Source of the DNA: Paenibacillus arenosi
GTDB lineage: Bacteria; Bacillota; Bacilli; Paenibacillales; Paenibacillaceae
Direction of reading: 5' to 3'
DNA: 64,000 nucleotides
Assembly (NCBI RefSeq): GCF_014841135.1
Contig: NZ_JACYTN010000002.1
Span: forward strand, 124,001 to 188,000
Below are positions 32,320-41,269 of this stretch, piece after piece. The first letter of the stretch is position 1; each line of letters begins with the position of its first letter. The translations under genes and the position numbers were made by a program. Under the pieces are notes generated by a model that worked only from the letters and a program-made list of their open reading frames with translations, was not told the origin of the DNA and did not search any database.

Positions 32320-33924
32320 ATGAACGTAACACAACATAGTTCAGACCTATCTATCACCAATCTAAGATTAAAATTTGCAGGAGAGTCGTCCTTTATATTT
32401 AAGGACCTCTCCTTCTCTGTTCCTCAAGGTCAGAAAGTATTATTACTAGGGCCAAGCGGCTGCGGTAAATCTACACTGCTGCAAGTGCTGAGCGGGATTA
32501 TTCCTGCTTCCATAGAAGTTCCTATGAAAGTTGACGCGATACAGAAATCTGACAGCTGGGGATTCGTTTTTCAAGATCCAGACACTCAATTTTGTATGCC
32601 TATGGTAGACGAAGAATTAGCATTCGTGCTAGAGAATCTATCCATCCCTCGTGAGCAAATGGAACCAGGCATGACCCGTGTATTAGAAATGGTTGGTCTG
32701 CATCTTGACGAACTGCATGTTCCTATCCAGAGCTTTTCTCAAGGTATGAAGCAGCGCTTAGCACTTGCAACAGTGCTCTTACTTAATCCTGAAGTGTTAT
32801 TTCTCGATGAGCCTTCTGCCCTGCTTGATCCCGATGGCACCATTCAAATATGGAAGGCTATCAAAAATGTCGCCAGCGAGAAAACCGTTATTATCGTTGA
32901 ACATAAAATAGAGCACGTCATTTCCTTCGTTGATCGGGTTGTCCTATTCAATGACCAAGGTGCAATCATTGCCGATCATACACCGGATTTTGTATTCTCA
33001 AATTATAAAGAAAAATTGATCCAATACGGCATCTGGTATCCTGATGTGTGGAAAGACTACTCGCAATCTGATACATACCTATCGATTATGAATGAGAAGC
33101 ATTTGTATAGCCAATCACCTTCTATTCCAACATTATTACGAAAGCAACCGCCATTGTTATGGCTGCATCAATTTGCAGGTTATCGTGAAAAACAACGCAG
33201 GATCTATGTACGAGAAGCTGCCGTACATACAGGTGAATGGATCGCGATCACCGGAGAAAACGGGGCTGGTAAAAGTACGTTCCTCCTTTCCCTTATGCAG
33301 CTTCTGCAGACGGATGGGACATACGTTATTGAAGGGCATTCTATTGTACAAACACATAGTCGGCTCAAGAAACATGCACCACCAAGTCAGTTGGCTTTTG
33401 TTTTTCAAAATCCCGAAATGCAATTCGTAACTGATTCCGTGTATGACGAAATAGCCTTTGCTCTTCAATTAGACAATCAACCACAAAAGGAAATTGATCG
33501 TATTGTCAAAGAAATGCTTCTGTCCTTTCATTTGCATGTGAATGAAGATCGGCATCCGTATCAGTTATCAATCGGACAGAAGCGCCGACTTAGCGTTGCC
33601 TCTGCCATCATTCAGAATCAGCCTATTTTACTGTTGGATGAACCTACATTCGGATTAGATGCAAAAAGCACATTTGCTATGCTGGAACAACTAGAACAAC
33701 TACGAGCTGACGGAGTATCCATATTGATGATTACTCATGATCCGAATATCATTCAATATTTTTGCGACCAAGTTTGGGACATTCGCGAGGGAAAACTATC
33801 GAGTATTTCTAAAATACAAAGAGCGGCAGAAGCAACCACATCTATACATGATCACAACAATGAGGCAGATAGGATTGAAAGAAATATCCTTCACTGCGAA
33901 GCCGCAGCAGAGAGGAGTACATAG
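32320..33924 (+). CDS. ykoD: Thiamine/HMP ECF transporter ATPase, double-domain
   Basis: A 534-residue protein with two fused ABC ATPase domains. Domain 1 has GPSGCGKST, signature FSQGMKQR and LFLDEPSALLDP; domain 2 (from ~residue 290) has GENGAGKST, LSIGQKRR and LLLDEPTFGLD. Each has the Q-loop FQDPDTQF or FQNPEMQF typical of ECF A-components. It energises uptake through YkoC and YkoE. The coding stop directly abuts the ykoC start. Ribosome site GAGGTG. Confidence 0.93.
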   Translation: MNVTQHSSDLSITNLRLKFAGESSFIFKDLSFSVPQGQKVLLLGPSGCGKSTLLQVLSGIIPASIEVPMKVDAIQKSDSWGFVFQDPDTQFCMPMVDEELAFVLENLSIPREQMEPGMTRVLEMVGLHLDELHVPIQSFSQGMKQRLALATVLLLNPEVLFLDEPSALLDPDGTIQIWKAIKNVASEKTVIIVEHKIEHVISFVDRVVLFNDQGAIIADHTPDFVFSNYKEKLIQYGIWYPDVWKDYSQSDTYLSIMNEKHLYSQSPSIPTLLRKQPPLLWLHQFAGYREKQRRIYVREAAVHTGEWIAITGENGAGKSTFLLSLMQLLQTDGTYVIEGHSIVQTHSRLKKHAPPSQLAFVFQNPEMQFVTDSVYDEIAFALQLDNQPQKEIDRIVKEMLLSFHLHVNEDRHPYQLSIGQKRRLSVASAIIQNQPILLLDEPTFGLDAKSTFAMLEQLEQLRADGVSILMITHDPNIIQYFCDQVWDIREGKLSSISKIQRAAEATTSIHDHNNEADRIERNILHCEAAAERST

Positions 33925-34725
33925 ATGAAACTGTTCACTCCTCAAAAAGAAACGTGGTTCTATCACGTCAATCCAGCATTCAAGTTTTTATTAATATTGA
34001 TAGCACTCTTAGTCACCTTGTTCAATCGGAATTTCGCATTCGCACTTCACTTACTTATCCTCTACATTCTATCGTTAGTACTGTGGAGCGGCTATTCTTG
34101 GCGAAAATTATTGCTGTTATTAGCACCTTTCATACTTATATTTATTTCTACCGCATCAACAATGATTCTGTTTGGCAAAGGCGATGTGATCTGGTGGACA
34201 TGGGGCATTATTAAAATTTCAGAAGAAAGCTTTTTTCGTGGACTTCTACTATCGATGAAAACGGTCAGCTTCGGGGTTATGGGCTTATTGTTTGTATTAA
34301 CAACAAAGCCGCTATTATTTTTCTACGCGCTCATGCAGCAATTTCATTTACCGCCAAAGTACGGATATAGCTTTATCGCTGCCATTCGTTTACTACCAAC
34401 GGTATGGGAAGAGTTTCATACTCGGACCAATGCTTTAAAAATACGCGGTGTTCGATATAAAGCAGGTATAAAAGGTATATACGAACGTATACGGCTGTAT
34501 GCCGTACCGTTACTTGCTCAAAGCATTCGTCGTGCGCAGCGTATTGCCGTTGCCATGGAAGCAAAGCAGTTTCACATCGGCTCTTCACGTACCTATTATT
34601 ATGCGACGTCCTATTCGCGTTTAGATGCTGTATTGTTGCTCATTATCGTCGGCCTATTGTTATTCGCATACACAAGCGCACAGTATATCCCCCTATTTGA
34701 ATGGGAACCACCGATACAACAGTAA
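33925..34725 (+). CDS. ykoC: Thiamine/HMP ECF transporter transmembrane component
   Basis: A 266-residue membrane protein, the T-component (CbiQ-like) of the ECF transporter. About five helices; the coupling helices carry AIRLLPTVWEEFHTRTNALKIR (Ala-Arg-Gly-like motif region) and RRAQRIAVAMEAKQF. GAGAGGAG precedes the ATG, which starts at the base after the ykoD stop. Last gene of the riboswitch-led operon. Confidence 0.92.
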   Translation: MKLFTPQKETWFYHVNPAFKFLLILIALLVTLFNRNFAFALHLLILYILSLVLWSGYSWRKLLLLLAPFILIFISTASTMILFGKGDVIWWTWGIIKISEESFFRGLLLSMKTVSFGVMGLLFVLTTKPLLFFYALMQQFHLPPKYGYSFIAAIRLLPTVWEEFHTRTNALKIRGVRYKAGIKGIYERIRLYAVPLLAQSIRRAQRIAVAMEAKQFHIGSSRTYYYATSYSRLDAVLLLIIVGLLLFAYTSAQYIPLFEWEPPIQQ

Positions 34726-34812
34726 TTTTCTAATGAAATGAACCAACAGACGCGTACATCATATATGTTTTGTTCATTACAGATAAACAGCATCACTTGA
34801 ATCACAGTACAC

Positions 34813-34884
34813 AAAGGCCGTCCTAGTAGCATGGACTTTCCCTCGTAAGGGACCGTTCATACTCCAGAAGGACGGCCTGTTTTG
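34813..34884. terminator. Bidirectional terminator between ykoC and the amino-acid ABC operon
   Basis: ACAAA-GGCCGTCCT pairs with AGGACGGCC-TGTTTTGT; an inner TCCC-TCGTAA-GGGA stem is enclosed. The genes converge here. Confidence 0.8.
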
Positions 34885-34915
34885 TACGATAATTATTGCT
34901 CATACATGCTTCAAC

Positions 34916-35641
34916 CTAATTAATTACTTTTCTTAAAAACTCTTGCGTACGTGGATGCTTAGGAGCTTGGAACACTTCCTCAGGTGTCCCCTCTTCTACA
35001 ATGTTGCCGCCATCCATAAATAAGATGCGATCGCCTACTTCTTTGGCAAAGCCCATTTCATGTGTAACGATAACCATTGTCATACCTTCTTGAGCCAATG
35101 ACTTCATTACTTCAAGCACTTCTCCAACCATCTCAGGATCAAGCGCCGAAGTTGGTTCATCGAATAACATCACATGCGGCTTCATAGCTAAGGCACGTGC
35201 GATCGCAATCCGTTGTTTCTGTCCACCTGACAGTTTGCTAGGATATACATGGGCCTTATCTGACAAACCTACTTTATGAAGCAGATTCATAGCAATTTGT
35301 TCGGCTTCACTTTTCGACTGCCCTTTCACCTTAATTGGCGCCAGCGTTATATTATCTAGCACAGTCATATGAGGGAATAGGTTAAATGATTGAAACACCA
35401 TCCCCATCTTTTCACGCGTGTTATTCACATCATGGGCTTTCTCATTGATACACTGACCTTCGAAATAAATCTTGCCATCGCTTGGCTCTTCGATCAAATT
35501 CATACAGCGAAGTAGCGTGCTTTTACCCGATCCGCTCGGTCCGATCACAACCACAACTTCACCTTGTCTAATTTCAGCATTAACACCTTGCAAAATATGC
35601 AGCTTTCCGAAGCGCTTATGCAGCTGTTCAATTTTTATCAT
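34916..35641 (-). CDS. Polar amino acid ABC transporter ATPase
   Basis: A 241-residue ABC ATPase of the GlnQ/HisP/TcyC type: Walker [10 protein letters not shown], signature [16 protein letters not shown], Walker [16 protein letters not shown], switch His in VTHEMGFA. It powers import by the permease encoded just upstream, with which it overlaps by 14 bases. The probable substrate is a polar amino acid or cystine derivative. Ends at a shared bidirectional terminator. Confidence 0.93.
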   Translation of the reverse strand: MIKIEQLHKRFGKLHILQGVNAEIRQGEVVVVIGPSGSGKSTLLRCMNLIEEPSDGKIYFEGQCINEKAHDVNNTREKMGMVFQSFNLFPHMTVLDNITLAPIKVKGQSKSEAEQIAMNLLHKVGLSDKAHVYPSKLSGGQKQRIAIARALAMKPHVMLFDEPTSALDPEMVGEVLEVMKSLAQEGMTMVIVTHEMGFAKEVGDRILFMDGGNIVEEGTPEEVFQAPKHPRTQEFLRKVIN

Positions 35642-36278
35642 TTGTGTTCAACTTCCTTTCCAGCCTGCCAATTAACTTGGACATTGAGAATGTCATGATG
35701 AAGTAAACAATTGCTGCCCCTACTAAGGATGGGAATGGTTGATACGTTTTCGTCCGAATGAGATCCGCATTGTACATTAAGTCCGCAAGTCCGATAACCA
35801 TAACGATGGACGTTTCTTTAATGATAACGATAAATTCATTACCGATAGCTGGCAATACCGAGCGCAGTGCTTGTGGAATTACAATAAAACGCATCGTTTG
35901 TTTCTGCGTCATTCCAAGTGAACGCGCCGCTTCAACCTGCCCTTTATCTACACCTTGAATTCCAGCACGGAAGATTTCTGCCAAGTAAGCAGCACTATTT
36001 AATCCAACTGCAATGACACCTGCTGTAAATTTGTCTACTTGAATAGGAAGTGCGAAATAAATAATAAGCAACTGAACGAGTAGTGGCGTTCCTCTGAATA
36101 CTTCAATATAAGCAGTTGCAAGCCATCTTAATGACTTAACCTCTGATAAACGCATAAATACAAGACCGAAGCCTAGAATTACACCAAATAGAATCGAACA
36201 TAGCGTAAGTAATAAGGTGACTCCTGCACCTTGTAAATACATCTCTTTATATTCCCACAGCGTTTCAAAAACAGCCAT
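35628..36278 (-). CDS. Polar amino acid ABC transporter permease
   Basis: A 216-residue permease of the HisM/GlnP type. Helices include [19 protein letters not shown], the [12 protein letters not shown]-like [15 protein letters not shown] start motif, and the EAA loop [24 protein letters not shown]. It lies between the binding-protein gene (80-base gap with a hairpin) and the ATPase gene. GAAAGGGG precedes the ATG. Confidence 0.93.
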   Translation of the reverse strand: MAVFETLWEYKEMYLQGAGVTLLLTLCSILFGVILGFGLVFMRLSEVKSLRWLATAYIEVFRGTPLLVQLLIIYFALPIQVDKFTAGVIAVGLNSAAYLAEIFRAGIQGVDKGQVEAARSLGMTQKQTMRFIVIPQALRSVLPAIGNEFIVIIKETSIVMVIGLADLMYNADLIRTKTYQPFPSLVGAAIVYFIMTFSMSKLIGRLERKLNTNDKN

Positions 36279-36313
36279 AACATCTGACGCCCCTTTCTCT
36301 GTCTACATAACAA

Positions 36314-36334
36314 AGGACGGCCTATCAGCCGCCC
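36314..36334 (-). terminator. Attenuating hairpin between binding protein and permease genes
   Basis: GGACGGC pairs with GCCGCCC (one mismatch), followed on the minus strand by CTTTG. Such a leaky stop would lower permease and ATPase levels relative to the binding protein. Confidence 0.5.
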
Positions 36335-36358
36335 TCTTTATACCAACATTCAACTCGT

Positions 36359-37156
36359 TTATTGGGAATCGGACAATGCGTTCGCTTCCGTAATAAACTG
36401 ATCCAGCTTGCCTTCGTCTTTTAAGCGCTTGATCGTCTTGTTGATGGCATCTTTCAGCTTATCACTGCCTTTCGGAATTGCTACCGAGTAGCCGTCTCCG
36501 ATTGGTTTAAGGGCAATAGAACTAACTGTAACCTTGTTATTATTACTAGCGTAAGCAGCAGCTACCGGCTTCTCTACAAGCACAGCGTCTACACGATTTG
36601 TTTCCAAAGATAGAACAAGGTCATTTACTTTTGGCAAACGATCAGCCTGTGCATCAGGAATCTGCTTCAATACCTCTTCAAACGTACTTCCACTTTGCAC
36701 ACCGACTTTTTTGCCTTTCAAATCTTCAATGGATTTATATTTGTCAGCGTCTTCTGCACGTACGAGCACACCAACTTCAGCTTGATAGATTATATCTGAG
36801 AATAACATTGCCTTCTCACGCTCAGGAGAACGATCAATTCCCGCAAGTGCCATATCAGCGTTTCCTTTATTAATTGACTCTAGCACAACGTCAAATTTCA
36901 TATCTTGAATTTCTAGTTCTACTCCCAAATCCTTCGCAATTTCTTGCGCTACCATAATATCGTAACCAACAATTTGGTCTTTACCATCGATATCTTTATG
37001 GAACTCAAATGGCGGGTAATCCGCACTTGTTGCCATTACAATCTTCTTATTTTCTAGAACCGTATCGTACTTATCTTTGTTAGAGCCACAGCCTGCTAGC
37101 ACTGTCATAACGAGCATACATACCATTAATAGAAGCAATAGTTTTCTCTGTTTCAT
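36359..37156 (-). CDS. Polar amino acid ABC transporter substrate-binding lipoprotein
   Basis: A 265-residue lipoprotein: signal peptide with lipobox VLAGC, then a type 3 solute-binding domain (IVMATSADYPPFEFHKDIDG, GYDIMVAQEIAKDLGVELE, ALAGIDRSPEREKAMLFS, GKKVGVQSGSTFEEVLK). The Arg in RSPERE and Asp in the ligand cleft fit amino-acid binding. The ATG at 37156 follows GGGGAT; the frame is open to 37210. First gene of a three-gene operon, divergent from an M20 amidohydrolase; this pairing recalls B. subtilis yxeMNO-yxeP. Confidence 0.93.
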   Translation of the reverse strand: MKQRKLLLLLMVCMLVMTVLAGCGSNKDKYDTVLENKKIVMATSADYPPFEFHKDIDGKDQIVGYDIMVAQEIAKDLGVELEIQDMKFDVVLESINKGNADMALAGIDRSPEREKAMLFSDIIYQAEVGVLVRAEDADKYKSIEDLKGKKVGVQSGSTFEEVLKQIPDAQADRLPKVNDLVLSLETNRVDAVLVEKPVAAAYASNNNKVTVSSIALKPIGDGYSVAIPKGSDKLKDAINKTIKRLKDEGKLDQFITEANALSDSQ

Positions 37157-37254
37157 CTGTAATCCCCACTTTTGTCTGTAGTTGTCATGTCTATGTTTGT
37201 TATTATACATACTTATGCATAGTTATACAACAACTTTTTTTTAAATCTCTTTTT

Positions 37255-37270
37255 ATAGTAGATAGGAATA
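37255..37270 (+). promoter_or_regulatory. Weak CymR-like motif in the divergent promoter
   Basis: ATAGTAGATAGGAATA contains the ATNGGAAT half of the CymR consensus as I recall it; the left half fits poorly. It is suggestive only. Confidence 0.2.
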
Positions 37271-37342
37271 ACATTCTCAATTTTCGTTATTTATAATACA
37301 ATGGTTAATATATTAATCGTTGTATTCGCAAAGGAGCTGCTT

Positions 37343-38509
37343 ATGAGCACAAAGACACGAATTGCAGAAGCCATTGAACAGAACCAGGCAGAATTTATTG
37401 AGATATCAAGCTTTATCGCGGCTAATCCTGAGCTAGGCCATGAGGAATTTTTAGCATCAGAACGACTTATTCAGTGCTTGCACAACCATGGTTTTACAAT
37501 TCAATCACCTGTATTAGAGATTCCAACTGCTTTCATCGGGACATATGACACGGGTAAACCTGGACCGATTGTTGCATTTTTATGTGAATATGATGCATTG
37601 CCACAATTAGGGCATGCATGCGGTCACCACTTAATATGCATGATGAGCATCGGCGCAGCTGTTGGCCTCAAAGCTGTAATGGACGATATCGGTGGAGTTA
37701 TTCGCGTATACGGCACACCTGCCGAAGAGACTGCGGGAGCCAAAGTTCCTATGACAAGAGCAGGTCTATTTGATGATTGTGACATTGCGATGATGGTACA
37801 TCCTTTCTATCAGTACGAGCAATCTGGTACTTCACTCGCTATGGATGCCATTAAAGTCGAATACTTCGGCGAGGCGGCACATGCAGCAGCTTCACCTTAT
37901 AAAGGTATTAATGCATTAGATGCAGTAATTCAATTGTTTAACGGTGTAAATGCAATGCGTCAGCAAGTACGCAGTGACGCGAGAATACATGGTGTCATTA
38001 CTAACGGTGGCCAAGCGCCTAACATCATCCCAGATTACGCTGCAGCTGAATTCTATGTTCGCTCTGCTGACCGTCCCTATACAGATGAACTAAAACGCCG
38101 TTTCCAAGCTATTGCTGAAGGAGCTGCACTGCAAACAGGATGCACAGTCAAAGTCCATGAAGATCCTTGCGCTTATGACGAGCTTCGCACGAATGAAGTG
38201 CTGTCACAGTTGTTTAACAACAACCTGATCCAAGCAGGTATTCAATCAGACGAAATTAAGATCGGTAAAGACCATGGTTCACTGGACCTTGGCAACGTAT
38301 CCACACGGGTACCTACGATTCACCCGTATGTACCGATTACACATGAGCCTTATGATCTGCATACGATCCCGTTCCGTGATGCAGCGCAACAGCCTTATGC
38401 CTATGAACAAATGATTTTCGCTTCCAAAATGATGGCTTATACTGCCTATGACGCTGTATCGGATGCTGAACAACTCGCACGAATTAAAGCCAGCTTTACT
38501 TTAAAATAG
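37343..38509 (+). CDS. M20-family amidohydrolase
   Basis: A 388-residue metallohydrolase of the M20/amidohydrolase (IAL-ILR1, YxeP/AbgB) group, removing an acyl group from an N-acyl amino acid. Metal-binding motifs: ANPELGHEE, HACGHHL, GTPAEETAGAK, and a dimerisation domain around YFGEAAHAAASPYKGINALDA. The ATG at 37343 follows AAAGGAG; the frame opens at 37301. The divergent amino-acid importer may bring in its substrate. Confidence 0.9.
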   Translation: MSTKTRIAEAIEQNQAEFIEISSFIAANPELGHEEFLASERLIQCLHNHGFTIQSPVLEIPTAFIGTYDTGKPGPIVAFLCEYDALPQLGHACGHHLICMMSIGAAVGLKAVMDDIGGVIRVYGTPAEETAGAKVPMTRAGLFDDCDIAMMVHPFYQYEQSGTSLAMDAIKVEYFGEAAHAAASPYKGINALDAVIQLFNGVNAMRQQVRSDARIHGVITNGGQAPNIIPDYAAAEFYVRSADRPYTDELKRRFQAIAEGAALQTGCTVKVHEDPCAYDELRTNEVLSQLFNNNLIQAGIQSDEIKIGKDHGSLDLGNVSTRVPTIHPYVPITHEPYDLHTIPFRDAAQQPYAYEQMIFASKMMAYTAYDAVSDAEQLARIKASFTLK

Positions 38510-38517
38510 ATGCATAC

Positions 38518-38573
38518 AAAAGGAGCTTCCCCACATCTGTCTAACAAGTAGTAGTGTGGATAAGCTCCTTTTT
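38518..38573. terminator. Bidirectional terminator between amidohydrolase and kinase genes
   Basis: AAAAGGAGCTT pairs perfectly with AAGCTCCTTTT; T runs follow on both strands. Confidence 0.9.
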
Positions 38574-38627
38574 ATATCGAATCATTACTTCCTTTATTAC
38601 ATGCTTATCACGATTCAACGTCTCGTC

Positions 38628-40466
38628 TTATTCCGAGTGAATTGTCATCTCGATTGGAAAGCTGATAAATACAATGGTGCAACCAGGCTGCGAATGAAAA
38701 GTCATCGTTCCTCCATGTCTCTGTACGATGCTATAACAGATGGCAAGCCCTAGTCCTGTTCCCGTTTCTTTAGTAGTAATGAATGGGGTACCCGCTTGTT
38801 GCAATACAGATGGGTCAAAACCAGCCCCTTCGTCTTCCACTTCCAAAATAACGTTATTACCCTCATATTTTGTACGAATACGCAGTACCTTGTTAGCCTC
38901 CATCGCTTCTAGTCCATTGCGTATAATATTGTGCAGCAGCTGCCTTATTTCCTTCTCGTCCAACATAATATAAGGAAGTGATTTCAAGTCCAGCTCAATA
39001 TGCTGACAATTAACAGTCGCGGTAGCTTGAACTAGCGGATAAATATGTTCAATAATATCATTTATCGACTTCGGCTGAAATTCTACAATTTTATGCTGGG
39101 CCAAAGTCAAATATTCGGTAATGATTGTATTTGCTCTTATAATTTCATCCATCATCGTATCAAAATATACATGCTCATGCTCATGTTCTGGTTTATTGCG
39201 CAGCAATTGCAGAAATCCTCTTACTGTCGTTAACGGATTCCGTATTTCATGACTAATCGCCGCTGCCATCTCTCCTACGATTTTAAGGGCACTCATACGC
39301 TTAATCTCTTGTTCGAGCGCAGCCTGCTGCCGCATCGTAACCAGCATATCGTTCATGTTCTGTGTCAATTCTCCCCATTCATTATCCCCACGAACACTAA
39401 TCTTTCCACTTAAATCCCCAGCAGCTATTCGTTGTGACGCCTCCACTAAAGTTCGAAGTGGACGTGTTACGAAACGCTTCATCCACCAATAAACAAATGC
39501 ATAAATACTTACTAACAGAGCGACCCAAACGCAAAAAATAATAAAAAACACCTTCATCAGTGTCTGGTCTACTACTTTGGTTGGTAGAAGAATGACCGCT
39601 TGCCAATCAGCCTCTTTAATAGGAGTCGAAATCATATATTGCTGTTCGCCCTTATTATTTGTAATTTCTATTTGAGAGGTCATTTGTTGTTCATTCATTG
39701 GCGCGAGAAATTCATATTCAGATTGTGCTTGTGTGTCATCCCACTTAAAGTCCGAGGCGCCCGTATCAAGCAACAATTGTCCTGTTTTGTTCAACAGGAC
39801 TACCTTACTTTTTGGATGGATACTGAGATGACTGGAAATTTGGCTGAGGTCTTGGAATCGCAGATCAACGCCTGCAACCCCTATGAGTTGATTATCGTGA
39901 TCATAGACAGGTGTGCTAATCGAAATAATGGGAATATGGGTAAAATGATCAAGGTAGGGTGACGTGATGTATGTACTGCCTTTTTTGACAGGACCATGAT
40001 AATAATCATATCGAGGGTCGTCGCGTAGCTTAGCTGATGACTCATCTAACCACTCTGGGATAGTTATGCCTTGCAGCTTACCTTCTAAGTTGTAACCATA
40101 CCACGACGTATATTTTCCTTGCTTCTCATAATTGGATTGATAGGAATACCAGTAACCTGCAACATAGGGGTTCGTTTGACTAGCAAACTTCTCTATTATA
40201 TTGTTACGCTCTTCCTTTGAGTCTTCTCTCACATAAGTATGTTGAATCATACGGGCATACGTTTCTAGAAGCACTTTCTGCTGGCGGATGATCGCATCGA
40301 CTTCAGAAGCTGCGATCATCGCTTTTTCTTTATAGTCTTGATGAACATAGCTTTGGATCGTTGTACGTATCGCCTCTGAGGACAATATGAAGATGAAAGT
40401 AATCGCTATTGTAACCGTCAGAACGAGCCGTACGACCATTTGATCATGTATCGTCCGTCGTCTCAT
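38628..40466 (-). CDS. Membrane sensor histidine kinase, sporulation-kinase-like
   Basis: A 612-residue kinase. Helix 1 (~11-30), an extracellular double Cache-type sensor (~35-295, with GVAGVDLRFQDLSQI), helix 2 (~302-326), HAMP (~327-380), HisKA with phospho-acceptor His406 in ISHEIRNPLT, and a HATPase domain (NIIRNGLEAM, DEGAGFDP, GTGLGLAICYSIVQRHGG). The SHEIRNPLT and RNGLEAM motifs are of the type found in KinA-E sporulation kinases. It lies 32 bases after a Spo0F-like receiver gene, which is its probable partner. The signal is unknown. Confidence 0.9.
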   Translation of the reverse strand: MRRRTIHDQMVVRLVLTVTIAITFIFILSSEAIRTTIQSYVHQDYKEKAMIAASEVDAIIRQQKVLLETYARMIQHTYVREDSKEERNNIIEKFASQTNPYVAGYWYSYQSNYEKQGKYTSWYGYNLEGKLQGITIPEWLDESSAKLRDDPRYDYYHGPVKKGSTYITSPYLDHFTHIPIISISTPVYDHDNQLIGVAGVDLRFQDLSQISSHLSIHPKSKVVLLNKTGQLLLDTGASDFKWDDTQAQSEYEFLAPMNEQQMTSQIEITNNKGEQQYMISTPIKEADWQAVILLPTKVVDQTLMKVFFIIFCVWVALLVSIYAFVYWWMKRFVTRPLRTLVEASQRIAAGDLSGKISVRGDNEWGELTQNMNDMLVTMRQQAALEQEIKRMSALKIVGEMAAAISHEIRNPLTTVRGFLQLLRNKPEHEHEHVYFDTMMDEIIRANTIITEYLTLAQHKIVEFQPKSINDIIEHIYPLVQATATVNCQHIELDLKSLPYIMLDEKEIRQLLHNIIRNGLEAMEANKVLRIRTKYEGNNVILEVEDEGAGFDPSVLQQAGTPFITTKETGTGLGLAICYSIVQRHGGTMTFHSQPGCTIVFISFPIEMTIHSE

Positions 40467-40498
40467 AACTATCCCCCGACATACTATTATTCACTCTC

Positions 40499-41041
40499 TC
40501 ATAGGTGATATTCTACAGGTGATATTCTAGATGTAACAAACTTGCTAACTTCCTCTAGGTCAAATGGCTTCGTGAAGTAAGCAATAGCTCCGGCTCCCTT
40601 CGCTTTGCGTACGAGTTCCTTTTCTCGGTAGGCTGAAATGATAATGACCTCTGTCTTGGGTCGCAAAGCACGCAGCTGGTGCAACCAGTCTATTACATTC
40701 ATATCAGGTATACGGACATCCATAATAACAATAGAGCAGCGATGAAGCTTAATGATGTCCATTGCACGACATCCCGTACTCGCCTCATGCACCTCAACAC
40801 TTTCCGATTGAAGCGCTTCCCTTAATAGCAATCGAATAGCAGGCTGATCATCAATAATCAATATGGAGGCAGGCTTATCCGGCATAGGCACTTCCTCCGA
40901 CTTAATAAACATGGATGGCACTGCTTGTTCACGCAACACTTCTAGCTCTTGGCTCTGAAGTCGCTTACGATAACCTTTACATATTGCATATACAAGGAAA
41001 GGAACAGCCGCCATAGTTGTAGCGAACCATAAAGTCTGCAT
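40499..41041 (-). CDS. Membrane-anchored Spo0F-like single receiver
   Basis: A 180-residue protein with one N-terminal transmembrane helix (LWFATTMAAVPFLVYAIC), a ~35-residue basic/acidic linker, and a lone receiver domain with no output domain. Receiver residues: acidic pair in ILIIDDQPA, phospho-acceptor Asp108 (IVIMDVRIPD), Ser in IIISAYRE, Lys158 (YFTKPFD). Spo0F, its closest functional analogue, is soluble, so the membrane tether is unusual. The ATG at 41041 follows GGAAGGAG; the frame opens at 41077. It is cotranscribed with the kinase. A 14-base direct repeat (AGGTGATATTCTA) covers its last codons. Confidence 0.85.
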   Translation of the reverse strand: MQTLWFATTMAAVPFLVYAICKGYRKRLQSQELEVLREQAVPSMFIKSEEVPMPDKPASILIIDDQPAIRLLLREALQSESVEVHEASTGCRAMDIIKLHRCSIVIMDVRIPDMNVIDWLHQLRALRPKTEVIIISAYREKELVRKAKGAGAIAYFTKPFDLEEVSKFVTSRISPVEYHL

Positions 41042-41197
41042 TGCTTGTTTCTCCTTCCCGATTATGTGGGTCAACATACTTATCTTTCGTCTTCATCTTC
41101 GACAATGATCGACGAACTCCCCATTCGCTTCCAACATAAACCGACACCTCTTTATTATAGTATGAAAGTTCAATTTAGCCTATTATTATTTGAGATC

Positions 41198-41233
41198 GAA
41201 TAAAGCCGTTGGCATTGGCCAACGGCTTTATTC
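41198..41233 (-). terminator. Terminator of the lipoprotein/two-component operon
   Basis: A perfect 16-base stem with loop ATTG (GAATAAAGCCGTTGGC and its complement). Confidence 0.9.
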
Positions 41234-41269
41234 TAGAAAATCAAATCCTCATAAAACGCATATACTTAT

